A stretch of 64,000 nt of DNA from Corbicula japonica. Its lineage: Eukaryota > Mollusca > Bivalvia > Venerida > Cyrenidae. Made by a program: the position numbers and the translations under genes. Of the stretch, positions 1 through 10,298 are shown in pieces. The stretch spans positions 7,430,396-7,494,395 of the forward strand of contig JAZAYU010000009.1 in the NCBI GenBank assembly GCA_038501625.1. Reading direction: 5' to 3'. A model generated the notes under the pieces. The model saw nothing but the letters and a program-made list of their open reading frames with translations, was not told where the DNA came from and made no database searches. The stretch's first letter is position 1; each line of letters begins with the position of its first letter.

Positions 1-584
1 TAGGATAGCTCCCCTTTTCTTCGAATAGTCGAGCTAAAAATGGTATGTGCAGTACCGGCTTTTATACTGACCCGCGAAAACTAGTGACAAAAATTTAAAA
101 ATTCGTATAATAGAAAAAACTATGAAAAAAAAGGCCGCGAAAAAAAGATGCCAAGGGTACTCCAAAACTAAACAAAACATCAAATGATTCAAAAGTTCTT
201 TCATAGTCAGTTGAAACTTGACAAGTTTCTGAGGATCAGATGATAGCCATTCTACATGTACATAAACTGTATAAGTGATATATCTATAAAGCTGTCAGAA
301 CAAACTCTGTAAGAGATTCGTAACACTTCCAGGGACACTAAAGCAAGGAAAATCAAGCTATAATGCAGATAAATAAATGTTGAAATTTCCCAATTTGGTT
401 TGATTTGTCCATACTTTTTTAACAAATTTGACTATTTACCGCGTCAAAAAATCCCAATGTGGGCAGGGGCCTTTTTCCCAAAAACCCCTGAAAAAGCCCT
501 GTTAATAAGCCAATCAGATGCAATTCTGAAAAATGTTACATGGTTGTTATTATAATAACACAAATATGTTTCTGATCTTAATGC
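1..584. other. Non-coding flank downstream of the RRM exon
   Basis: No coding exon seen on either strand. The sequence is AT-rich and lies 3' of the minus-strand RRM exon at 585-708. No minus-strand AATAAA signal is visible, so this may be intron and the gene may continue beyond the window. Confidence 0.5.
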
Positions 585-708
585 TTACTTTTTCTTTTCT
601 GGTCTATTTTCTGATCTCTTTACCACAATAGTGGCACCATTAAGTTTCATCTTGTCAAGTTCTTTGACTGCTCTGTCTGCATCTGGCTCACACATATACT
701 TCACAAAC
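585..708 (-). CDS. RRM RNA-binding protein, downstream exon
   Basis: Minus-strand exon with an AG acceptor just above 708. Joined to the exon at 5633-5727 it completes an RNP1-type strand (KFAFVKY) followed by the usual second RRM helix and last strand: charged helix 'DADRAVKELDKMK', then 'NGATIVVKR'. The frame closes at a TAA at 585-587, right after a lysine-rich end. The same bases also form a good donor (GTAAG), so either the protein ends here or the exon ends at 589 and the gene continues out of the window. RRM proteins bind single-stranded RNA through the RNP1/RNP2 strands; the RNP2 exon is not in view. I cannot assign an orthologue. Confidence 0.7.
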
Positions 709-1245
709 CTGCGGCAAATATGATAATACATCTCAACAGACTGAAATACAATGCTCTATTGAGCAAGAAAGTAAGATACAGGTTAATATTTTTACACAAG
801 ACGACTTACTGATACTGAAAATTGCTCTTCTGGGATAGGCAATGCAGTGAAGGTTTAAAAGATGTTAGACTTAATGCAGTCTGTCATGAGTAAGAAAAAT
901 ATAGAAGGGAGAGGAGCACAAAATTACTGGTGTACATATTTTTTTCATAATTGCTCTGTGACAAGCGCATGAAAAAAGAACCGAGAAAGTATGTTATTTC
1001 AGACCTTAACAATTTTTTATGATTATTATAACTGTTCATATTGTCAGCAAATTCTCTTCCCGCTCAGTGTGAAAAATTGTACATCTATTTAAGCACAGGA
1101 ACCTGAAATTCTTTTTTAAAAAAAAACACCCCAATTTCACATACATGAGGTTTGACCCTATATGCCTATATATAATAAACACAATACAACTAACCCATTA
1201 CAAGAATTTTTCAGCTACAGCACTGACACAGGGTTTTCTCTGGTG
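709..1245. other. Intron of the RRM gene, left part
   Basis: AT-rich intronic DNA between the RRM acceptor and the candidate transposon at 1246. A stretch at 804-850 could read as a short minus-strand exon but has no convincing acceptor and would break the frame that joins the two RRM exons. No other feature seen. Confidence 0.5.
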
Positions 1246-1984
1246 CAGTGATTCAGATTGGAAATCAGATATCAAGGACAGGTGTCATAAATACCTAATT
1301 TTTCTTTGGCCATTTTGTCCTAAATACCTCAAAAACATTAGGACACTTATTTTATTCAATATTGATAAGACAAACACTTCTTGACTTATGTCATGATAAC
1401 ATTTACAGAGACAGTGGTCGAAATTAGTGTAACGTGCCTCGAGCGGAAGGCACTCAGACTATTTGTCTCAGCCTGTATATATAATTTTTCTCTAAAAAAA
1501 AAGATCTCAAACAAGATGAAGCAAGGTATATTATTTAAAACAATATAATAAATTTTTCTAAGCTACTTTGCTTCAAAATGATTACAATGATTTCTGAAAT
1601 GATTTGGTGAGACACAATAATCAGGATTAGAATCAGCTAAACATATAACAATATTCCCAGGGCAATGAACCTCCTGGACAAAAATAGCTGATGCCAAAGT
1701 TTCAACCACTCACCCAAACAAAAATCACAGTCCGAAACATAACAATCACACACGAACTTCAAGCACGATCTCAGCGCATATGCTGAGCAATAAAACTATA
1801 TGGAACACAATGATGTTTCGAACTACTTTCAACAGATCCTCAAACAATAACACACTTACATCAAGCAAACCTGAGCAACTAAAACTTTCAAATTCTGCTC
1901 AACAAAGTCAACAAATCACATATAAACAAAACCTCAAGCAAAAGCGCCTTCAAACATACCCTCAGCACTAAAACGCTGCTGAAC

Positions 1985-2360
1985 AATAGTGCCTCAGACT
2001 TATGTGATATCCCGAGGATGCGAGAACCTCTTCGTCAGCAATAGTCTGGGAACACTGTCTAACCTGAAACCTATCATCAGCACCTATTCTGAAGCTACCT
2101 TAGGGACAGAAGTGTCTCAGACGCATGTGTTTCCAGCAATTGTCTGAAGGCACTATCTAGAAACCCTATCCTCATCACCTATTCTGAAGCTACCTTAGGG
2201 ACACAAGTGTTTCAGACGCATGTGTTTCCAGCAATTGTCTGAGGACACTAAATACCCTATGCTCAACATCTACACTGAAGCTACCTTAGGGCCACAAGTG
2301 TTTCAGACGCATGTGTTTCCAGCAATTGTCTGAAGACACTATCTCAAAACCCTATCAACC
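1985..2360. repeat. Imperfect tandem repeat, about 91-95 bp, 3 good copies plus a decayed one
   Basis: The block 'gaagctaccttaggg' recurs at 2091, 2186 and 2277 (spacings 95 and 91). Each is followed by 'cagacgcatgtgtttccagc' and 'aattgtctga'. A more diverged unit precedes it from about 1985, where 'cctcagac' and 'cagcaatagtctggg' are still visible. It lies within the candidate transposon at 1246-5526. Confidence 0.75.
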
Positions 2361-3283
2361 CTAGCTTCAACCAATACTATTCACATCATACATGTTGAAC
2401 GAAACAACCCGGTCAATATGCCCTAGTACAGTGATGTACTATATTGGACCTATAATGCAGACCAAAATGTTGAATCTCAACGATGTGAATACCTCGACAC
2501 TCGGCGACAGACTGCCCTGTATCAATGAACGGTAATTGCTTTTATACCTTCCGACGGAAGTCCTCGGAGTCCACCGTTCAACCACACTAACTTAACACAA
2601 AGCATTCAAATAACCAAAAAGATTTAGCAGTTAGACTCGGCCCAAGCTAAATCATCAAATAATTTCCTCACATTAGCGCTAGCCCGACAGCAAAAAACTA
2701 GTAGATTTTCTCTGGGGCTTATAAAAATTTCCAATTTACCAGCCTGACAGGCTTGTGAGATTCAGATCGTTGAAAAATCATTGTACTTTCACTTTCAGAT
2801 TAGTAAACAAACTTTTGAGCCGCTTATTTCATGCAGAAATCTGTAGCTTGTATCAACGTGTAATTCGCGCTAAATTGATAATAAATATGTTTACTAAGTT
2901 CTTTGAGAAAATTAATAACCATCGAAAATATAATAGACCAATAGCTACATGTATAAATTCCATCTCCAGCTTTTTTCCAATCCCTTCCTAAAACATCTTT
3001 ATTTATTTAAGAGCAATCAACACCTGTTTGAACACCTGTGTGATCAGCGTTGTATATTTCATGGTCACTGCTGTTTATTCACATCAAAAAACAACACCGA
3101 GGAGTAGTATTGATTTTTGGAGATCAAAGGTGTCGTGCTGAGTAAAGAAAAATGTGATCATAGGACGGTGTTTTTGATTAATAAGAGATTGACTCATTTG
3201 TCAACACTCAGCCAAAAATTGAAGATCGCTCGAAAAAAGTAGGGTTGTATATTGAAGGATTGAAATTTATACCAATTGCCTGC
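2361..3283. other. No gene seen
   Basis: AT-rich sequence inside the candidate transposon. Short ORFs here show no recognisable domain or splice structure. Confidence 0.45.
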
Positions 3284-4304
3284 CACAAATATTTTTTATA
3301 AACGAGCATCACAATTAAAATGCTCATAGAAAAGTTGATTTGTCGTTGAGTAGCGTGTCATATGATATTTGTTAGGCAGCCAACAAAGCTATTGAAAATT
3401 GGTGTTTAAGGGCCTTCCACACTCTTCCAAATTCTATTCATCGATAAAAAGAAAATTATCAAAATCTCAATAACGGCAAAATGCTGTTAAATGAAACTTT
3501 GCACAAGTGTATGTTATTAATGTATCTTTATTTTACAGATGGTAAGACATATTAGAAAAGTAAAGAAAAATAGCAGGATCTAAAAATTCCCTCAACTTCT
3601 ATTTACATAAATTCACAAAAACTAAAGAACACAAAACATCATTTTAAATGCCCACATGAGTAATATGATACTGACAACAATTTATTGTGTCCTCATGATT
3701 TACTTATGTAAACTTTATGAGATATTAGTAAAAGTGTGTTTGACCTTCAATTTCCTGGTCGCGTAAACGGATGACAATCACTGATTTCTCTTTTAATAGT
3801 TGAACGTTTTTTACTAAGTACACAACATTTCCTTGTTAGTATCATTGCGCTCACGAGGAAATTTAAAGTTATGTTCTGCATCGCCTAGATTTTGTGAATT
3901 TATGTAAATAGAATTCAAGGAATTTTTAGGTCTAGCTTTGTTTCTTTAATTTTTTAAGCTGTCTTTCTGTATGCAAAATAAAGATACATTAGTAACCTTC
4001 ATTTGTGCAAAGTTTCATTGAATGGCATTTTGTCATTACTGAGATTTGATGATTTTTATTTTATCGATGAATAGAATTAGGAGGAGTGTGGCGATGCCTT
4101 AATATGGATTAATATGCCCCAGACAATGGATTAATTAGCCCACAAATATTTTTTATAAACGAGCATCACAATTAAAATGCTCATGGAAAAGTTGATTTGT
4201 CGTTGAGTAGCGTGTCATATGATATTTGTTAGGCAGTCAACAAAGCTATTGAAAATTGGTGTATAATATGGATTAATATGCCCCAGACAATGGATTAATT
4301 AGCC
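3284..4304. repeat. Tandem duplication of a 164 bp unit, first copy interrupted
   Basis: Copy 2 is 4141-4304. Copy 1 is 3284-3405 plus 4099-4140. Both total exactly 164 bp and match with few differences. The foldback element at 3406-4098 interrupts copy 1. Copy 2 reads straight through the same point and so preserves the pre-insertion site. Confidence 0.85.
3406..4098. mobile_element. Foldback/MITE-like element inserted at TTAA
   Basis: The ends are inverted: 'ccacactcttcc' near 3417 and 'ggaggagtgtgg' near 4080-4091. Inverted similarity continues for roughly 200 bp into each arm (3415-3620 against 3890-4098), including the 'tttgtgcaaagtttcatt' block. TTAA is present on both sides (3406-3409 and 4099-4102). 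The uninterrupted copy has ATAA there. A TTAA duplication is typical of piggyBac and Kolobok elements; no transposase is present, so the superfamily is open. A single-arm relative lies at 45041-45512. Confidence 0.75.
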
Positions 4305-5245
4305 CCAGACAGATAAGCACTGTCAATTAAGCTATTGATTAATTCATGTCAGTTTGAAAAAGTCAGCGAGTGGCTAATAAAATCATGCTCCACATTGAAA
4401 AGTTTTATAATTATTAAGACACTCGCTAACTTCACATAAGTTTTGCAAACAAAGAAAAACAATATACTTATTTTATTTTTTTAAATGCAGACGAATCGCG
4501 ACTAAACTTTTTTCATATATTATTTTGATACCATGTAGCGTTCAAATTGGATAAAGAAAGAGCATTTGCTTTAAAAAATACAACATTTTAATTGAAAAAT
4601 AACATTCCTCTCTCAAAAATTTTTCACCAAGATCCCCAGCAATTAAACCTGAAGCAAAACTGTTGACGATGTACGTGAAAAGAGCGAGAATGGCTGCAGA
4701 ATAATCGCCGCAAATCAGGGCAAAACACCGTGGAAATCCCCGGGTAGGAAGGACATAATAGCGGCGAATTTCAAACGGAACTAATTTTTTAACACAATCG
4801 ACGGGTGAAAATTGGAAAAGACACCTGACCTGTTCTATACCAAATTGAAATCAGCTGAGCTACAGAACAAACTGGTGCAAAACCAAGAAAAAACCTCCTG
4901 AAACTGCCTGGCGAGCAGCAAACCAAACACAAAATTTTAATTAATATGACTGAGGATGTTTATCGTGACAAAAGTTTCCTTTCCTTTCCTGGAAAAATAA
5001 CAGGCTTTGGTCATGTTGGTTGCGATTTAAGATCGAGACAAACACCATGATTTGCACCTGGTGCTTAGAAACCACGGAAAAACATTGTCAAATCCAGGAT
5101 ATGAAATTTTGTCTCTTTTATTTTTTCTAGAGAATGAATTTTTTTCTACAGAATGAATTAGTGTTGAATGACATTTATATGTTTTATCTCAGCGTCTGGG
5201 CGAACGAAATACACGTGGTTAACATCGGCAGTGATCACCTCTTGG
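4305..5245. other. No gene seen
   Basis: AT-rich sequence in the right part of the candidate transposon. No ORF with recognisable protein character was found. Confidence 0.4.
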
Positions 5246-5632
5246 ATACAGGAAGCCTAGCGTGACGTAGTAGCCGGTGCTTGTAGGTTATATATTTTTA
5301 CAGCGTTTAGGTGACTCAGATCACGCTTGTTTGTCATTTCGTACCAGTTTCATACTCAAGGGGCGAAGCGTTTTATCGTTGTCATAATTATTGCAAAAAC
5401 CATCGGCCAATTAGTCCTGAGAATGGATTTTTTATCGGCCCATTTGTCTTAGAGATCATTTTTTTATCGGCCATTAAAGAATTTTATCGGCGATTCTCCG
5501 ATGGCCGACGCCAATCTGAATCACTGTGGTGAAGATTCATAATGTTGCGAAGACATTACTGCAGTTCTTTTAATCATACAGAACTGACAAACAAACCATA
5601 CAATGTAAGTAAGCATGCACTTGTCAACTTAC

Positions 5633-5727
5633 GCAAATTTGTTGTTTGGTGGAGGCACTCTTGGCGTCTCCTTCACAATCATGCCCGCAATTTCTCCGAA
5701 CGGTACAAAGAATTTGTTCAAGTTTTT
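5633..5727 (-). CDS. RRM RNA-binding protein, upstream exon
   Basis: A 95 bp minus-strand exon with a polypyrimidine tract plus CAG acceptor above 5727 and a GTAAG donor below 5633. It encodes the first RRM helix and second strand (FFVPFGEIAGMIV, then ETPRVPPPNN). It ends two bases into a codon, which the exon at 708 completes as 'KF-A-FVKY', giving RNP1. The intron between them (709-5632) holds the 4.28 kb candidate transposon. The upstream RNP2 exon was not found; the intron on that side holds the large nested repeat from 5953 to 14770. Confidence 0.75.
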
Positions 5728-7013
5728 CTGTAAAAAAACAAAACAACAAACAACCACATATTATTAAAATATAACAGCTAATGTGTACAAAATAAACCTG
5801 TCTAAAATGGAGAAGGGTAGATGAAATGTAAAAAAAACGAAAAAAAGAAAAAATTAATGTATTTAACACCCACTGAGAAAATGGGCATAATGTGCAAAAA
5901 TAATATAATTTATTGCGAAAATTTAAGAAAACAAGCAAATTCGTTGAATTTATATCCCCCGCCGAGTACTGGTTATTACTAACACAACAGCTGAAGACAT
6001 AGGACTTTTTTAGATATTTATCATGGATGGCAAAAACAGTGAAAAAAAAACTTCAGATGGTGAAAAGGGTTGGGCAGCTCACCAGAATATAAAAATGAGA
6101 CAAAAAGTCTTCAAGTTGTTAAAATGATGAACACAGAAGTAAAAATATAGCACGGTATTTGATTGAAATCCATGCAGAAGTTGCATAGAAGTAGCCCGGA
6201 AACGAATACTACTCTATATGCATAGTGCATAACTTATCAAAGGGCCATAACTCTGTGTTAATCGGTCACACCAGAACAAGACAACAATATGGGCATCTTG
6301 TCTTGGTATTGATGGTTTCCATAGTTTTCTGCTAAGAAATAGCAAGGAAACAAATACTGCTCTACATGCAAAATGCATAACATATCAAAGGGCCATAACT
6401 CTGTGTTAAAAGGTCTGACTAAAACAAGATGACAATATGCACAGCTCCTGCTTGTATTAAAGGTTTCCAGAAAAATTCATTGAAATCCATCTAGTAGTTG
6501 CAGAGAAATAGCACAGAAACAAATACTGCTGTATATGCATAATGCATAAGTTATCAAAGGGCCATAACTCTGTGTTAAACCGTCTGACAGGAACAAGACG
6601 ACAATATTCATATCTCCTCTTGGTATTGATGGTTTCAAGAAAGTTTCATTGAATTCCATTCAGTAGTTGCAGAGAAATAGCCTGGAAACAAAAAACTGCT
6701 CTATGTGCATAAGGTATAAGTTATCAAAGAGCCATAACTCTGTGTTAAACAGTCTGACTGGAACAAGACCACAATATGTGCATCTCTTCTTGGTATTGAT
6801 GGTTCTCAGAAAGATTCATTGAAATCCATCTGGTAGTTGCAGAGAAATAGCGGAAACGAATACTGCACTATATGCATAATGCATAAGTTATCAAAGGGCC
6901 ATTACTCTGTGTTAAATAGTCTGACGGGAACAAGACTATGATATGCGCATTTCCTCTTGGTATAGATGGTTTCCAGAAAGTTTCATTGAAATCCATCCAA
7001 TAGTTGCAGAGAA

Positions 7014-9744
7014 CAAGAGGGCCATGATGGCCCTTTATCGCTCACCTGAGTACAACAAAGTTCTTATTAGTAACAGTGACCAAGACCCCGAGATGAGCCA
7101 TATTCGAACTCATCCGAGAAATCATTGGGACAAACATCCTGACCAAGTTTCATGACAATCGGAGCAAAAATGTGACTGCTAGAGTGTTAACAAGAAAATT
7201 CTATTTTAAGTAACAGTGACCTAGTTTTTGGACCCAGATGACCCATATTCGAACTATTCCAAGAAATCATTGGGACAAACACCCTGACCAAGTTTCATGA
7301 CAATCGGACCAAAAATGTGACCGCTAGAGTGTAAACAAGAAAATTCTATTTTTAGTAATAGTGACCTAGTTTTTGGACCCAGATGACCCATAACCGAACT
7401 TGTCCAAGATATCATTGGGACAAACATCCTGACCAAGTTTCATGACAATCAGAGCAAAAATGTGACTACTAGAGTGTTAACAAGAAAATTCTATTTTTAG
7501 TAACAGTGACCTAGTTTTTGGACCTAGATGACCCATAACCGAACTTGTCCAAGATATCATTGGGACAAACATCCTGACCAAGTTCCATGACAATCAGAGC
7601 AAAAATGTGACTGCTAGAGTGTTAACAAGAAAATTCTATTTTTAGTAACAGTGACCTAGTTTTTGGACCTAGATGACCCATATTCGAACTCGTCAGAGAT
7701 ATCATTGGGACAAACATCCTGACCAAGTTTCATGACAATCAGAGCAAAAATATGACTGCTAGAGTGTTAACAAGAAAATTCTATTTTCAGTAACAGTGAC
7801 CTAGATTTTGGACCCAAATTACCCATATTCGAACTCGTCCGAGAAAGCATTGAGACAAACATCCTGACCAAGTTTAATGACAATCAGAGCAAAATTGTGA
7901 CCTCTAGAGTGTTAACAAGAAAATTCTATTTTTAGCAACAGTGACCTTGTTTTTGGACCCAGATGACCCATATTCGAACTCGTCCGAGAAATCATTGGGA
8001 CAAACATCCTGACCAAGTTTCATGACAATCAGAGCAAAATTGTGACCTCTAGAGTGTTAACAAGAAAATTCTATTTTTAGCAACAGTGACCTTGTTTTTG
8101 GACCAGATGACCCATATTCGAACTCGTCCAAGAAATCATTGGGACAAACATCCTGACCAAGTTTCATGACTATCGGAGCAAAAATGTGACCGCTAGAGTG
8201 TTAACAAGATAATTCTATTTTTAGTAACAGTGACCTAGTTTTTGGACCCAGATGACCCATATTCGAACTCGTCCGAGAAATCATTGGGACAAACATCCTG
8301 ACCAAGTTTCATGACAATCGGACCAAAAATGTGACCGCTAGAGTGTTAACAAGAAAATTCTATTTTTAGTAACAGTAACCTAGTTTTTGGACCCAGATTA
8401 CCCATATTCGAACTCGTCCGAGAAATCATTGGGACAAACATCCTGACCAAGTTTCATGACAATCGAGGCAAAAATGTGACCGCTAGAGTGTTAACAAGAA
8501 AATTCTATTTTTAGTAACAGTGACCTAGTTTTTGGACCCAGATGACCCATATTCGAACTCGTCCGAGAAATCATTGGGACAAACATCCTGACCAAGTTTC
8601 ATGACAATCGGAGCAAAAATGTGACAGCTAGAGTGTTAACAAGAAAATTCTATTTTTAGTAACAGTGACCTAGTTTTTGAACCCAGTTGACCCATATTCG
8701 AACTCGTCTGAGAAATCATTAGGACAAACATTCTGACCAAGTTTCATGACAATCAGAGCAAAATTGTGACCGCTGGAGTTTTAACAAGAAAATTTTATTT
8801 TTAGCAACATTGACCTAGTTTTTGGACCCAGATGACCCATATTCGAACTCGTCCGAGAAATCATTGGGACAAACATCCTGACCAAGTTTCATGACTATCG
8901 GAGCAAAAATGTGACCGCTAGAGTGTTTACAATATAATTCTATTTTTAGTAACAGTGACCTAGTTTTTGGACCCAGATGACCCATATTCGAACTCGTCCA
9001 AGAAATCATTGGGACAAACATCCTGACCAAGTTTCATGACAATCGGAGCAAAAAAGTGATCGCTAGAGTGTTAACAAGAAAATTCTATTTTTAGTAACAG
9101 TGACCTAGTTTTTGGACCCAGATGACCCATATTCGAAGTCGTCCGAGATATCATTGGGACAAACATCCTGACCCAGTTTCATGACAATCGGAGCAAAAAT
9201 GTGACCGCTAGAGTGTTAACAAGAAAATTCTATTTTTAGTAACAGTGACCTAGTTTTTGGACCCAGATGACCCATATTCGAACTCGTCCGATAAATCATT
9301 GGGACAAACATCCTGACCAAGTTTCATGACAATCGGAGCAAAAATGTGACTGCTAGAGTGTTAACAAGAAAATTCTATTTTTAGTAACACTGACCTAGTT
9401 TTTGGACCCAGATGACCCATAACCGAACTTGTCCAAGAAATCATTAGGACAAACATCCTGACCAAGTTTCATGACAATCGGAGTAAAAATGTGACCCCTA
9501 GAGTGTTAACAAGAAAATTCTATTTTTAGTAACAGTGACCTAGTTTTTGGACCCAGATGACCCATATTCGAACTCGTCCGAGAAATCATTGGGACAAACA
9601 TCCTGACCAAGTTTCATGACAATCGGAGCAAAAATGTGACCGCTAGAGTGTTAACGAACTAAGTGTGGACGGACGACGGACGACGGACGACGGACATTCA
9701 TCGATCCTAATAGCTCACCCTGAGCCAGCTCAGGTGAGCTAAAA
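7014..9744. mobile_element. Second HINE/pearl-like element nested in the first
   Basis: It interrupts a 169 bp unit of the outer element: 'gttgcagagaa' stops at about 7013 and 'agcacggaaacg' resumes at about 9745. The left end has a small palindrome ('agggccatgatggccct') and 'gctcacctgag'. The right end has 'ggacgacggacgacgg' repeats, then a hairpin of 'agctcaccctgagc' against 'gctcaggtgagct' (9712-9740). No clear target duplication, as expected for Helitron-like insertion. The interior is an 18-copy 145 bp array. Confidence 0.75.
7048..9655. repeat. Tandem array, about 18 copies of a 145 bp unit
   Basis: 'caagaaaattctat' recurs at 7191, 7336, 7481, 7626, 7771, 7916 and 8061, an exact 145 bp step, and continues to about 9655 with rare 1 bp slips. 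The unit contains 'gtgacctagtttttggaccc' and 'ctgaccaagtttcatgacaa'. Neighbouring units share variants (for example 'aaccgaacttgtccaag' in the units near 7391 and 7540), which suggests local homogenisation. Open frames across it are by-products of the repeat. Confidence 0.95.
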
Positions 9745-10298
9745 AGCACGGAAACGAATACTGCTCTATTTGCATAATGCATAAGTTATCAAAGGGCCAT
9801 AACTCTGTGTTAAACGGTCTGACCAAAACAAGACGACCATATGCGCATCTCCTCTTGGTATAGATGGTTTCCAGAAAGTTTCATTGAATTCCATTCAGTA
9901 GTTGCAGAGAAATAGGCCAGAAACAAATACTTCTCTATATGCATAATGCATAAGGTATCAAAGGGCCATAACTCTGTGTTCAACAGTCTGACCAGAACAA
10001 GACGATGATATGCGAATCTCCTCTTGGTATTGATGGTTCTCAGAAAGATTCATTGAAATCCATCCGGTAGTTGCAGAGAAATAGCGCGGAAACAAATACT
10101 GCTATATATGCATAATGCATAAGTAATCAAAGGGCAATAACTCTGTGTTAAACAGTCTGACTGGAATAAGACGGCAATATGCGCATCTCCTCCTGGTATT
10201 GATGGTTCTCGGAAAGATTCATTGAAACCCATCCGCTTGTTACAGAGAAATAGCGCGGAAACGAATACTGCTCTATATGCATAATGCATAAGTAATCA

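Larger units (their letters stand above)
1246..5526. mobile_element. Candidate 4.28 kb TIR transposon (CAGTG ends, 5 bp TSD) in the RRM intron
   Basis: CAGTGATTCAGATTGG at 1246-1261 recurs as its exact reverse complement at 5511-5526 (16/16). TGGTG lies directly outside both ends (1241-1245 and 5527-5531), giving a 5 bp target duplication. The right subterminal part repeats 'ttatcgg' three times. No transposase could be read inside, so this would be a decayed or non-autonomous copy. CAG...CTG ends recall hAT elements, but hAT normally makes 8 bp duplications. Tandem repeats and a foldback element sit inside. A chance match is possible because no coding relic supports the call. Confidence 0.5.

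Noticed and set aside
804..852. Possible minus-strand exon 'FTALPIPEEQFSVS' before a GTAAG
   Set aside because: No good acceptor, and it lies inside the intron that joins the two RRM exons in frame.
7048..9655. CRISPR-like array
   Set aside because: Units are contiguous 145 bp tandem copies with no unique spacers, in an animal genome; it is a minisatellite.
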